This document shows, one piece after another, positions 1 through 11,419 of a stretch of 64,000 bases of DNA (position 1 is the stretch's first letter; each line of letters begins with the position of its first letter). The notes under the pieces are model-generated. The model saw nothing but the letters and a program-made list of their open reading frames with translations, was not told the DNA's origin and made no database searches. The stretch lies in contig JAHWDD010000012.1 in the NCBI GenBank assembly GCA_023897205.1, forward strand, positions 62,001-126,000, given 5' to 3'. This DNA comes from Exophiala sp. HKRS030 (taxonomy: Eukaryota > Ascomycota > Eurotiomycetes > Chaetothyriales > Herpotrichiellaceae). The translations under genes were made by a program, and so were the position numbers.

Positions 1-947
1 AAGCTTTCAGGCCAAAGGCTGCGGAGACATCGACTCAGACATTTTCACATTAGTTCCACTGACGTGATTGTACCTTCTTGAGGTAGCTTTGTCTCTGAGC
101 CATCCAGTCGTGACTCCTGTGCTCTTTGCTTTTGACACGGCGTTCTTCCCTACCAGCACAGTTGGAAACCTCAGAACAATTGTTCATGAGGTTGAAGGAT
201 GGAGAACAAGGACACTCTGATCCTAGAGCAGTCTAGCTTGTTGAGGGCCTGCTGCTTCACTCCGAACTACTCGTAAGGTTGCAGGCACGTCCTGAGATAT
301 CTTCTTCGGAGTCACCAGCGTTCTCAATGCCATTACGTACTTCCCGCCGAACAGCCATTGAGTGAGTGCTGTTGATGTTTGACCTCCAGCTTGCCATCGA
401 TGACTCCCAGTGTAAGGGGAAACTATTGAACTCACAGTTTTCGGAGCGATGACCGGCCCGCAAAATCCTCCGGTTTTCCGAACATTCATGGCATTACTGG
501 AGCTCTTACTACACTGCTTATGCCATTTACTGCAGGGCAGCGCATTGATCAACCATGACCATGACTCGTTTAAAGAGAACTGATTCGTCGAGAAGGACTC
601 TTTGCACACGACCAGCCGTTCAGCGCGTTGATGCCGGAACCCCATTGACCTCTACGTAAGCAGATCTGCGTTGGTGTTCCTCTCCTTCTCTCATGTGGAG
701 TCTTTTTTGAGCGGGACCCCGATTTTCGAGGTCATGTACCCCGGAGCTTTCGCCTGGTCCAAGTCTATGGTTCATTTTGTGGAGAAATTATGAAATCAAA
801 CCCAGGAAAATTTACCCAGGTACAGTCAAGGGCTGGCTGATGCTCTGATCCGACAGGAACGCAAGGTTGATCGTATCTTGTCTTACAACTGGACTGAAAA
901 ATATACACATGTAGTGTTTGTCTCTATCATTGCAACCGCTTTCAACA
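1..947. other. No supported gene; leader of the first regulator
   Basis: I see no gene that I can support here. A 140-codon open frame lies on the minus strand (223-645), but it resembles no family I know and has no splice partner. The last 100-200 bases are presumably the promoter and leader of the regulator starting at 948. Confidence 0.4.
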
Positions 948-3630
948 ATGTCAGCTGCAGATAGTGCTGCTCACCAGGGCTTAACAGTCCCGAAAAGAGC
1001 CCGTGCTTGTGATTTTTGCAGGCTGAAGAAGATCCGCTGTATGATCACCTCCCTAAAACTCTCTACCTGACTGATGATGGGAAGGCATTGGTACACATCC
1101 CTGTGACAATTGTATAGAACACGGCGAGAGCTGCATTTTTTCAGAAAGGCAGCGGCGCAAAAAGAGGCGAACTCACCATGATCTGGCACGTCGACTTGCT
1201 GAATTCGAGAGTTTTCTTGATGCTGCACGGGAAGATCAAAATCTGGCCAGAATCTTTGTCCGGAACGATGCGCATCAACCCTTTGGATCTGAGCAGACTC
1301 AGGTGTCCAACGCCATAAATCGCGGACGACAAGACAGACCGCCTACCTCCAATTCCGAGACTAGGTTCAATGATATCTCGAATACCGTTCCGCTCGATCG
1401 AGGGCCCTCCCCTGTAGGGCTGCCAGTTCAGGAAGCCCAGCAACAACAATCTCGACCAAGCCCACGAGAATGGGAACGAATAGAAATTGCCTCACAAGCA
1501 TCACCAAAAGCCTCCAAATCCTCAACATTTCCATACACTCCTACCCAGCCCAGCACAAAAGACACTAGCGGGTACGAAACAGTAAAGGTATGTCATCAGT
1601 GGCGCCATTGATCCTACACTCTCCATACTAATCTCTCCGACAGACAGGAATCGAGTACTGGGGTAAGCTTCAAAAGATGTTCCGTTGTGTATCGTCGAAC
1701 TGACAGAGAGCAGGGCCAAGGACGAACATGGCTCTTTGCTCGAAACCTGGTATAGCCTGGGTAAAAGCGAGAGTTAGACAGCCAGACTTCGAGGCGATTG
1801 CCTCACAATTTGCCCTTGATCTTGCAAAACGACTGAAGATGGACAAGAGACCCTCAGCAGAGCGAAAACCGGAGCCGTCTCTTGACGTTGCGCTACAATT
1901 CTCGCGAGGTAAGACAGACTTACTTGGCAACTCTGTGCTATTTTTCTTACTGGACTGGCTGCAGCATACTTTGAAGAAGGCACACAGGCATCACTAGGCA
2001 TAATTCAGCGCTGTTCGTTCGAGACGAGGCTCCGGACTTTCTTGAGTGGCAGTCAAATCGATGATGATCCAGCGTGGTACGCCTTACGCAATACCGTCTA
2101 CGCCTCGGGATGCCGCATCGAATTATCGAAAAGTGCTACTTTTCGAGAAGCTCAACGGGAATCTTGGGCATGGTTCGAGAATGCACTATCAGTACATTCG
2201 GAATTACTCTTCTGTCACACATCGCTGACAGGCGTGCAAGCACTGGCACTCATGGTGCGTGACCTCCAACTTGCGAGGAACTCTTCACTAATCTTCGTCA
2301 GGCATATGTCATAGAAGGTATCAGTTGTCCTATTTTACAATACATGTTGTGCGCAAACGCCTTGAGACTGGCCGTGACTCAAGGACTACATCGCCACCCC
2401 ATACAGTCATGGAATCTGCCAGAACATGAAGTTGCGATGCGGAATTGCACGTTCTGGGCTCTATATTGTCTCGACAAGGATCTTGCTTGGAGGGCTGGAA
2501 GGCCTTCAGTGGGTGTCTTTCCAGTCTTCATTGATGTTGAGCTAATTCATAACAGACAATGGACGATGACGATATCACCTGCGAAGTACCGCCATCGATG
2601 TACTTCCAGGGACTTGTCAGAATAAGTCGACTTTCATCGATTGCGTACAGAAAATTGGCGAGCGCTTCTGCACTTCAAAGCACACCCGCAGAGTGGGTGA
2701 ACAATGTTGTACAGATGGACACGATGCTGGAGGAACTTCGACAGTCGTTGAAAGACTCCCTCCAACTCCATTTTCCACTCGATCTGGCAAACGTTCCAGC
2801 CTTCCTAAACAATCACGAAGCTGTCTCCCTTCAATTTCTTTTTAACACACTCACATGGGATATACATTCAGCGTTGGCGCATCCTTGGTGTCGAGATATC
2901 TTCAACCTAGACAAAAGCCACGAGTACAGAAGCCAGATCGAACGTTCGTCGAAAATCCTGGCTGAGACTTCCAAAGCAGCGATACTCGAGTGCAGGTTTG
3001 TTCATTGTGACGCAAATTGTTCACTAGTGTAAGTCCCTTAGCACTGGGTGACTGAAGCTCGCTCTGTCATACTGGTCACAGAAAGCTGGCTGACAGGTTG
3101 TAGGAAGGGTTACTACACTCCGCTGTATGCGGTGATCAATCTCTTTGTTTCCATACTTCAGAACTTGGCATGCGCCACACCATCAGATCTAGCACTCATG
3201 GACGTGGGCGCTGGCCATTTTGCACGTCTTTCATTCGCAACGGAATCCGACTTCAATGTGCCACTGGTGAAGAATCTGGCTCTCCTCGCCAACAACGCCC
3301 TGGAAGTATACAAAACAATACAACCAAGTCAGACTTCAACTCTAGGCCAGCTGGACAATGACGGTTCCTCCTTTCTGTCTGTTGCTCCTCCATTCGTAAC
3401 GGCTCCGGAGGGAGTGCCTGGGTCATTCTCCGAAGAACACCTACATCAAGATGTAAGTGAATACCTTCAGACTTTGAAAACCCAGCGGTTGCTAATACGA
3501 TAAACCCTAGTGGTTGGATGCAAGCCTCAACGAAGATTTTGAAATGTGGAGTATTTTCTACCCAGGAGGTCCAGAGAGTCATCTTCAAGATCCACCAATC
3601 TATGAAGAAAGTCGTCAGTCTATACCTTGA
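948..3630 (+). CDS. Zn2Cys6 transcription factor with fungal middle homology domain
   Basis: Nine exons (948-1038, 1085-1587, 1644-1662, 1714-1908, 1965-2254, 2302-2508, 2556-2995, 3104-3452, 3511-3630) join in frame to a 737-residue protein. The zinc cluster lies at about residues 21-47 (CDFC, then six residues to C31, then C37, CDNC and C47). Its third and fourth cysteines are separated by the first intron, and the 46-nt splice restores normal spacing. A basic linker (RRKKRR) follows, then a Ser/Gln/Pro-rich stretch. The fungal_trans domain is recognised by CSKPGIAWV, then LRLAVTQGLHRHP and CTFWALYCLDKDLAWRAGRPS. It should be a nuclear DNA-binding regulator. The P450 only 0.5 kb downstream on the same strand is a plausible target, but that is inference. 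Confidence 0.88.
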
Positions 3631-4123
3631 ACATTGATTACGTACGAGTAGCAGTGGGAAATTCAATCGCAGATGAGCCAGCGATCAACATCTCTGCAAA
3701 TGTAGATCCCAGATTGTTTATTGCTCGATATCCAAGACTAAAGTCGTTCGGTTCGAATACGTTGTTCGGAACAAGACATGGTTGATTCCGGACCTGTGGC
3801 ACTTCCCCGGACGCTGTAGACCGTGTGTTGTTCTCCAGACTACGGAGTATTTTTCCCCAGTTTGTTCGGTGTATGATCGACTTTTTCGGAATCACGCCCG
3901 GAGGTTATCTTGCTCCGGCGGTTGATACCCTGATTCGAATGGCCCTTTAGAGAGCGTATACTTAAGAAACCAAGGGGGGAAGTCGACCATGGATAACCAC
4001 CTACGATGTGTCGCTCCCGAGAACAAGGGACAAGGACATTGTATATCTAGCAATACCTACGTACACAAGTGACATAGTCTGAGACACACACTTCTCTCGA
4101 CAACAGCACAAAAAACAACAACC
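3631..4123. promoter_or_regulatory. Intergenic region upstream of the P450
   Basis: This is the 3' flank of the regulator and the promoter of the P450. It contains one exact TACGGAGTA (3841-3849) and several CGG/CCG triplets, but no regular paired site that I can defend. No open frame is convincing. Confidence 0.4.
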
Positions 4124-5853
4124 ATGTCTACCCCGACGGCTTTGGCGGCGTCGACACTGGCACACCTACAAGAAAATGTCAACATCAAGTGGACGGCGGT
4201 GTGGACGTTGCCGGTCGTGTACGTCTTCGCGGTGGTCGTTTACCGAATCTTTTTCCACCCTCTGGCGAAATACCCAGGGCCCTTTTTGGCGAAGTTCACC
4301 GACATCTACCCGATCCTCCAAATGGTCAAGATGACGCGGATCTACTGGCAGCTCGAAATGATCGAGACCTACGGCAGCCCCGTCCGGGTCGCCACGAACG
4401 AACTGTACTTTGCGGACGCGAAATCGTGGGTGGACATTTACGGCCAGAGCTCGAACCCTTGCCCGAAAGAACCCGTCTTTTACGACATGTTCACCGCGAC
4501 GGGCGCCACGAGCGTGTTGAACGAGAGGGACAAGACGGCGCACGCTCGGGTCCGCCGTTTGTTGTCGCACGCTTTTTCGTTGAAGGCATTGCTCCAGGAT
4601 GAACCTCTGGTCCACCAGAAAGTCGAAGAGCTGGTCGACGGTGTCTTTGCACCCGCCGCAAAGAACCAAAAATCCGTGGACATCTTCGGTATGATGATGT
4701 GTCATTACCTGGACATTGTCAGTTATCTTAGCTTTGGCAAGTCGTTCGATTCGGTGTCGGGACATGGAGAAATCTCCCACCACGATATGGATTGCTTGTG
4801 AGTTTTTTTCACCCGTTCTGTTCTGGTCCTTATGGCTGGCTGGCTGACTAGTTTGTTTGCCTTCGGTTTGGGTTTCTTCTTGCTCCGTGCGCTTACTAAC
4901 AAACAAATCATCACAGCATGGTCGTCGTGCCAGTACAATCTTTCTTTCCATTCCTGCGCTACGTACCCATCCCGAAGATCCAAGAAGGGTACCGCGGTTT
5001 GAGAAAGTTGATCAACTTTGCACAGAGAAGTGTCATAGAGTTTCAAGAAAAGGTCAAAAAGGAAGGCGATGGCTTCGCTCAAGGCACATTCCTCAGGAAC
5101 CTGATCGACGCTCGGGACGAAGAGACCGGCGGAAGCAAGTTGACATTTGAAGAACTCGTCGAGAACACCATCATTTTCTTGATTGCCGGGAGCGACACCA
5201 CGGCCGTGACCACCATGTACATCATATGGGAGTGTGGCAAGAACCCACAGGTCAAGAAGAAGTTGGTGGACGAGATTAGGACCGCGTTTCCGGACCCCAA
5301 GCACGCACCAACATATCAAGAAGCGTCCAAGTTGGTAAGTTTCTGTGCTTTTGAAATTACTTGAGTTGTGTGTTCCTCGAAGAGCGTTCAGATGCTAATG
5401 ACCTTCGTTTCTCAGCCATATCTCAACGCGTGTATCGATGAGGCATTGAGACTGTGGGGCCCTCTCAATGCAGGTTTCCCACGGGTCTCGTCTGGGAAAG
5501 TCATCGGAAACGAATACATTCCCGAGGGCGTGACCGTGTCGACGATTCCATACGCCACTCACCGTGATCCAAAAGTGTTTCCCAATCCGGAGGAATTCAT
5601 CCCTGACCGGTGGCTAAACTCGTCGGCTGAGATGCGTGGCATGTTGAAACCCTTCAGTCACGGGCCAAGGAACTGTATCGGGAAGCACCTGGCGGAGATT
5701 GGTATGCACTTGACGCTGACGAGACTGTACCAATTGTACGACATCGAGAATGATCCGAGTATGACCGATGCTATGATGAGGCAGAAAGATCGTGGTGTCG
5801 CGGCACCTTGGGATGCGAAGTTTTTGATCAGGCCGACTCCTGCGAAGAGATGA
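4124..5853 (+). CDS. Cytochrome P450 monooxygenase (fungal class II type)
   Basis: Three exons (4124-4797, 4917-5334, 5416-5853) give 509 residues, normal for a microsomal P450. One N-terminal membrane anchor (residues about 25-45) precedes the proline hinge HPLAKYPGPF. The I-helix motif AGSDTTA is present for oxygen activation, the ExxR pair is E373/R376 (EALR), and the haem loop FSHGPRNCIGK carries the ligand Cys451. All key residues are present, so the enzyme should be active with an NADPH-P450 reductase at the ER. I cannot name the substrate. The sequence style recalls the pisatin demethylase/benzoate hydroxylase branch, but this is a weak assignment. Its neighbour is a Zn2Cys6 regulator on the same strand. 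Confidence 0.93.
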
Positions 5854-6234
5854 TGAAGACTATGAGATGATTGGATGGAGTACAGTTTGAGATAAGAACA
5901 CGCATTGAGATTATCGAGATTGGATTACTCCATGAGGGATGTCGTAGAGTACGAATGAGTTCCATGCAGAGATATCAATATTGCCGAGGAATTTGGTCAA
6001 ATAGCGCATATGCATATATCCTTCGCCGTATGGAATATAGTACTTGAAATGCAAAGCTTGTGATTGGTCTCTCGGATGCGAGCTTCGGAAGTAAACGCCT
6101 TGGCCCAACGCCGCAGTTCGTCTGCTGCTGTTGCTTGAACGCAATCGTTGTGTCTTTCCATCGCATCGCCAAACCACCACAAACAACCTCGAGAAGACGC
6201 AAGATCCCGAGGCCACACCTCTCACAGCATAACG
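5854..6234. promoter_or_regulatory. P450 3' flank and SDH4 promoter
   Basis: No gene is seen. An inverted CCAAT box (ATTGG) lies at 6063-6067, about 170 bases before the SDH4 start. That would suit HAP/CBC control of a respiratory gene, but one pentamer is weak evidence. Confidence 0.35.
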
Positions 6235-7063
6235 ATGGCAGCGTCGTCGAGATCCGCCGTGCTCCGCTCAGCGCAATTGTTGTCGTCGTCACGATCGTTC
6301 GCGACCACTTCGCCGACACAATCGCTTCGACTGCTCCGACCTGCTCCGTCTTCCTTCCTCCAACCCAGACAGCTCCTCGTACCTTCGTGGGCGAACGCGA
6401 GCAGCAGCAGATATGCAGCTTTCTCGACGACCTCGAAGCGCGACATCCTCCCTCCCGGACCACAGGTCATCCAGGGCGGCGTCAACGATCCCGCGCCCGT
6501 GCCGAAGCCGGATCCTCTCCACGGTAGCTACCACTGGACCTTTGAACGACTCCTGTCCGCTGGCCTCGTGCCTCTCACCATGGTTCCCTTTGCCTCGGGG
6601 AGCGTCAGCCCGACACTCGACGCTGTCTTGATCTTTGGAATTATTGTGCACAGTCATATCGGGTTCCAGTACGTGTTTCTTTTTTTCGGGCCTGCCTGCT
6701 TTTTATTTGGGGACTACCCTGGGCTGGCCCTGGGACTGTCTCTGTCCTGGCAGCCAGGAAAAGACGATAAGGCCAACCGCAATTACTTTTGAGGTGATAA
6801 CTGACACGAGTGTAAATTATAGGTCTATGGTGATTGATTACATCCCAATCAACAAACACCCAACTATGCGAAAGGCCTTCATGTGGGCGTTGAACCTCGC
6901 GACTTTGATTGTTGGAATTGGTTTCTATGAGTTCGAGACGAACGATGTCGGAGTCACCGAGGCCGTGAAGAGGTTATGGCATGCTGGCGAGAACGATGCG
7001 ACCATCGGAAAAGCCGACTTGTCGGGCCTCGGACACGATGGAAAGTTGAAGCACTTGAAGTAA
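6235..7063 (+). CDS. SDH4: Succinate dehydrogenase membrane anchor subunit (CybS, SDHD)
   Basis: Two exons (6235-6668, 6823-7063) give 224 residues. This subunit anchors complex II in the inner mitochondrial membrane and helps form the ubiquinone and haem b sites. The first 75 or so residues are rich in Ser, Arg and Ala with no acidic cluster, a typical mitochondrial presequence. The family signature is rebuilt across the intron: HSHIGFQ at the exon 1 end joins SMVIDYIP, giving the His haem ligand and the Asp-Tyr pair at the quinone site. Three hydrophobic helices follow the usual CybS layout. The intron (6669-6822) contains in-frame stops, so splicing is required. The gene is convergent with the Maf gene. 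Confidence 0.93.
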
Positions 7064-7399
7064 ATTTAAAATAGGGCAGAAGGACGAGGTGGTGGTGGTG
7101 GTGATGCTCCTGCTGGCGAGTCTCTGAAGACGACTCATGTATATGTGAAACACAAACGCACATCCCAATGCAGGTGCACACTACAAATGGGTGTTCCAAC
7201 ACATGGCGATGAAGATCCGGACGTTCTTGCGCCAAGTTGATCATGTGCCTTTTTTGGTTCAAAGATTCAAACTAAACTCATATGCTCGCTCAAGTCAGGT
7301 CTATGTTTTGGGGAGTGTGTGTATATCCATATCGTCTTATTCCATTTCATGTCACGCTCCACGTCCCGATAACGCCCTATAAATGCGTGTTGGTTGTCA
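7064..7399. other. Convergent 3' region between SDH4 and the Maf gene
   Basis: This is 3' untranslated sequence of two convergent genes. A short GGT repeat (about 7090-7102) is the only structure that stands out. I see no gene. Confidence 0.4.
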
Positions 7400-8257
7400 T
7401 CATTCCTCTTCCTCCTCAGCCAACAAATCCTCATCGCCCAAATGATCATCATCATCGGCCTTCATCATGACCTTTTCCATGAGTTTCAACGTCAACCGTA
7501 GCGGCAAGCCCACAACATTGTCGAAACTCCCTTCTATCTTCTCCACGAGTATCGCGCCTGTGCCTTGGATCCCGTACCCTCCCGCCTTGTCCGCACCCTC
7601 TCTCGTGCGGACGTACGCGAGCAACAATTCGTCCGAGATCTCCGGGTCGAATTTGACTATCGTCTCCTCCGTCCCCGTCTCGAGAGCGTACCCCGGATCC
7701 CTCGCACTGGCCAACGGCGCGATCAGGGCGACCGCCGTGTAGACTCTGTGCGTGCCGGTATCGCGCAGGCCCTGGAGCATCTTGATGTGGTGCGCTTCGG
7801 ATCGGGGCTTTTCGAGGATCTCGCCCATCGCCGACACGACGATGGTGTCGGCCGCTATGATCAGGGCCGGCTCGGGTTTGGACTCATCTTGGATGGAGGT
7901 GCGGTAGACGGAGAGGGCCTTTTGGGTCGCCGTCGCCGACACGTATTCCCACGGGGACAGCGTGTGAGGGAGGTTCTCCGCAAAGTTGGACGGTATCGTC
8001 TCTACTTGGGTCAGGCCGATCTGGGCGAGCAGGGCTCTCCGCCGAGGGGACTGTGAGGCGAGGATGACGCGACGCCCGCGGAGGATGTTCAGGGCCGGAA
8101 TGTCTAGAGGAGGTGGTGGGCGAAGTCTTCGAGGGCCACCAGGCTGTGGGGATGATTGCGATTGCGATTGCGGTTGTGACTGTGCTTCAGGAGGGATGGA
8201 GAGGGCTTCGTAGGATGGAGGGGCGTCGGTGGACACAGGCTCCTTTTTGTCCGTCAT
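7400..8257 (-). CDS. Maf/HAM1-fold nucleotide pyrophosphatase
   Basis: A single exon of 285 residues. The Maf signature ILASQSPRRRALL lies near residue 66, followed by the AADTIV metal/catalytic aspartate segment, EKP, and the late GGYGIQG and GLPL motifs of the family. Maf proteins hydrolyse non-canonical or excess nucleotides (dTTP, UTP or modified bases) to monophosphates, acting as house-cleaning enzymes in the cytosol. The first 60 residues are a Gln/Ser/Pro-rich disordered extension beyond the bacterial core, and the C-terminus is an acidic tail of Asp and Glu. The gene is divergent from LYS1, with 417 bases between the two starts. Confidence 0.92.
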   Translation of the reverse strand: MTDKKEPVSTDAPPSYEALSIPPEAQSQPQSQSQSSPQPGGPRRLRPPPPLDIPALNILRGRRVILASQSPRRRALLAQIGLTQVETIPSNFAENLPHTLSPWEYVSATATQKALSVYRTSIQDESKPEPALIIAADTIVVSAMGEILEKPRSEAHHIKMLQGLRDTGTHRVYTAVALIAPLASARDPGYALETGTEETIVKFDPEISDELLLAYVRTREGADKAGGYGIQGTGAILVEKIEGSFDNVVGLPLRLTLKLMEKVMMKADDDDHLGDEDLLAEEEEE

Positions 8258-8674
8258 GGTTTACGTGTGTACTGTACCTCGGTCTCTGTAGTTTTCAAAA
8301 AGGCTGATGAAGATGTCGATGATGGTGATCAGGAGGGGCCAATGGAGGTTAGGTAGGTATTCAGGAACAGGTTACCTTCCTACAGCCTAACGAGCCTCGT
8401 AATGCCTGGCCTGGCGGGATGGACATTCTCGTGAGTAGTACAGCATACGTCAGCCGAAGATTCAGGTACTGGCCCAATGGGCGGCGGCAGAAAAAAGTTG
8501 GTGTGGGGGGGGAATTTTCGGAGCATCTCATCATACTGTATCATGCGAGTTGCGCCCTGCGTCCTGCTCGTATTGAGTCATATTGTGTTTTGATGAGATC
8601 CAAATAAATACAATCGGCCACTCTCGCTACAACATCGCAACCTTTATTGTCATTCCAAGCACAAGAACCCAATC
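8258..8674. promoter_or_regulatory. Divergent promoter, Maf gene / LYS1
   Basis: Shared upstream region of two divergent genes. It contains a Gcn4/CpcA-type site (listed separately), an AGGTAGGT run (about 8347-8356) and a G-rich stretch near 8505-8512. I see no gene. Confidence 0.5.
8574..8580. promoter_or_regulatory. TGAGTCA, candidate Gcn4/CpcA site
   Basis: An exact TGAGTCA lies about 95 bases upstream of the LYS1 start. Fungal Gcn4/CpcA binds TGA(C/G)TCA and activates amino-acid biosynthetic genes, including lysine genes, under starvation. Identity of the site is seen directly; its function here is inferred. Confidence 0.6.
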
Positions 8675-9920
8675 ATGGCGACCATACTACATCTACGCTC
8701 AGAGTGCAAGCCTCTTGAGCACCGCTCAGCTCGTACGTCCGATCTCTTTGCGCTTGTCTTGTCAAGACCTTGTACTAACGTACTGCAGTCACGCCCACCA
8801 CTACCAAAGCTCTCCTCGACGCTGGATACAAGGTCAACGTCGAAAGAAGTCCAGAACGCATCTTCGACGACTCCGAGTTCGAAGCTGTAGGAGCAACTCT
8901 TGTTCCTGAAGGATCATGGGTCGATGCTCCAAAGGACCACATCATAATTGGTCTTAAGGAGCTGCCTGTAGATAAATGTACTGCTTTCATTTCTATATTT
9001 GCAGCCACAGACTATGCTAACACTTCCCAGTCGCATTGAAGCACACGCACGTCCAGTTCGCACATTGCTACAAAGGCCAAGGTGGCTGGCAAGACGTTCT
9101 CTCCCGCTTTCCCCAAGGTGGTGGCACCCTCCTCGATCTCGAATTCCTCCAAGATGACACCGGTCGACGTGTCGCTGCGTTCGGATATCATGCCGGCTAT
9201 GCTGGTGCAGCCCTCGCTGTCGAAGCATGGGCTTATCAACTACAACACCCCGACGCCGAGAGCATGCCTTCTGTATCGAGTTATCCCAACCAGGATCTCC
9301 TCCTGAAGGATGTCGGCGCGCGACTAGCAGAGGGTGAAAAGGTCACTGGGCGCAAGCCTCGAGTTTTGGTCATCGGTGCCCTCGGCCGTTGTGGTCGCGG
9401 CGCTGTCGACCTCTGCAAGCAGGTCGGCATTCCCGACGAGAACATTTTGAAGTGGGATATGGCAGAGACAGCCAAGGGAGGCCCGTTCTCTGAGATTGTG
9501 GAGAGCGATATCTTCGTCAACTGCATTTACCTCTCCGACCCCATCCCACCTTTCCTCAACCAAGAATCTCTGTCGTCGGAAAAGAGAAAGCTGACCGTCG
9601 TATGCGACGTGTCCTGCGACACGACAAACCCGCACAACCCGGTGCCAATATACACCAAGAACAGCACATTTTCGAGCCCGACGATAAAGGTTGAAGGGTA
9701 CGACAATCCACCGCTGTGTGTCATTAGCATAGACCACCTGCCTTCTCTGTTGCCTCGGGAGGCCAGTGAGGCATTTAGTGAAGCCTTGCTGCCAAGCTTG
9801 TTGACGCTGAAGGATCGTAAGAGCAGCCGTGTCTGGCAACAAGCCGAGGATCTATTTAGCACCAAGGTCGCTTCTTTGCCTGAAGCCATGAGGACAGCTG
9901 TGAAGAGTGTTACGGGATGA
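8675..9920 (+). CDS. LYS1: Saccharopine dehydrogenase (NAD+, L-lysine-forming)
   Basis: Three exons (8675-8732, 8789-8977, 9031-9920) give 378 residues, the usual length. The enzyme oxidises saccharopine to lysine and 2-oxoglutarate, the last step of the fungal alpha-aminoadipate pathway. Family marks are the N-terminus LHLRSECKPLEHRSALTP, HVQFAHCYKGQGGW with the active-site His/Lys region, GYHAGYAGAALAVEAWAYQL, and a Rossmann segment RVLVIGALGRCG. The first intron carries a TACTAAC branch site. The protein ends in VTG, so a C-terminal peroxisomal signal of the SRL type is absent. A Gcn4-type site lies upstream. Confidence 0.95.
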
Positions 9921-10148
9921 TTGGATATATATGATATGACAAGAAAGATCAAAGCCAAAGAGATTCATCATGATAGACTTGAGGTGTATATAAATGTTTC
10001 ATTAGTGTTGGAACTTTTAGCATCGCACTGTACAGCAATATACGCTTCCGTTGCTGCCTTTTGTCTGCACAACACCATGCCTGCCAAGCTTCGGAACCAT
10101 GTCGAGACGCTTTTATATGTCTATTTCTCTGGCAAGCTTTCAGGCTCA

Positions 10149-10928
10149 TCAACCCTGCATCACATCATCACTTGAAACATCTCCGAGTTTTCGCTTGGAG
10201 CCGGTTGGTGTCTGTGGTGTTGCACTGCCGTCGTCAAAGAATTCTGAAATCTCCCATTCGACTCTAGTATTGCCATCCGGACTCACACCGACTCCTTTTC
10301 GGAAGTTGTGAGTACGACCTAGTCTGCTGCCATCCAGCATTTCCTCAAACCAGGACAAGCCTCCCGATCGTCCGCTGCGTTCCGTCCGGGTCAAACCTTG
10401 ACTTTGCTCTTGACTCGAAGGTGCTTGAACAGCTGTCGACGACTGTCCCTGGACATCTTGCGGCTCCAGGTCCCCAGGAAGCAGATCCAGCTCTTGTAAT
10501 GCTTGTATGTCCTCGCCCAATAAGCTACCTAGGGTGATGTTCATAAATTCGGCTTCGGATGAGGGGTTCTCGGTCCAGAAGGACAAGTGGGTGCCACAAT
10601 ATCCGCAGAATACACGTTGAGTGTGTGGGCTATGTAAAGGAGAAAAGATTCGTCGGATAGACGTGTGGGTTTCGTCGGGGAAGAATGCTTGGGTTGAGGA
10701 AGAGTACCAGGTCAATGGCACTCTCAGCCATGCTGTCAACGGTGTGCCTTGACTTCGTCCTAGTCGTGGCTTTAGCATGCATCTGTAACACAACACAACT
10801 CACTTACTACTCTCACTACTGTCATCAAAAAAGACTTCTGCCCGTTCGGTAGAGTCTACAGGCACAATAACGGCGTAGTGATTGCGACCGCAGTTGCATG
10901 AGCCACGGAGGGGTCGTACATTGCTCAT
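10149..10928 (-). CDS. GFA/CENP-V fold zinc protein
   Basis: Two exons (10808-10928 and 10149-10759) joined by a 48-nt intron give 243 residues. The GFA fold binds structural and catalytic zinc through CxC and CxxC motifs. Here they are GSCNCGRNHY near residue 10 and FCGYCGTHLSFW in the middle, with the family segment RSQGTPLTAWLRVPLTWY between them. That segment is continuous only if the splice GTAAGT..CTAG is used, which supports the model. Founders of the family were described as glutathione-dependent formaldehyde-activating enzymes, but most fungal members have no proven substrate. The C-terminal 110 residues are polar and probably disordered. It is divergent from the bHLH gene. Confidence 0.85.
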
Positions 10929-11419
10929 GTTGGTCAAGTAAGGAGTGTTCTGATATCACGGTGAGCTTGAGCAACTTGTGACAGATTGTTGATTCGAGAT
11001 TGACATGCAGTAGAAGAACGATAGGAGAAAGGCAAAAACGCTCAACTAAATGATTGTCATCGTGTGATGGTTGATGATGGCGGGATCGACTTACAAAAGA
11101 ATCCCCGGATTTAACCTCATGCATGTCGGTGTTAAGGGCCGAGCCAATGACGAAAATGATTGGAGGAGACTCCCGACTACCTCCTTCTACTACGTGAACG
11201 ACAACGACGTCTCTCGTTGCCATCAATCTGTCCTTTGGCCCATCTCCTCCTCGAACAAATTTACACTCTGATTATAGAGATACAAGAACTTCTCTACTAG
11301 TCACAGCCATCCCTGCCACTGTCGTCGTCAAAGTTGATCATACCTCGATTATCAGTTCAGTTGGCAACGAGGATCAACCCTCAAAACCTCAATCAGTCTT
11401 TTAATTCAGCCTGAAAAAG
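10929..11419. promoter_or_regulatory. Divergent promoter, GFA gene / bHLH gene
   Basis: The upstream sequence of both genes. It carries no coding frame I can support and no motif I recognise with confidence. Confidence 0.35.

Noticed and set aside
223..645. 140-codon minus-strand frame at the left edge
   Set aside because: No recognisable motif and no continuation by plausible splicing. Kept only as an unexplained frame.
4166..5319. Minus-strand frames of 261 and 198 codons opposite the P450
   Set aside because: They are antisense shadows of a gene with complete P450 motifs, and their composition (Asp/His/Arg/Val-rich) has no domain.
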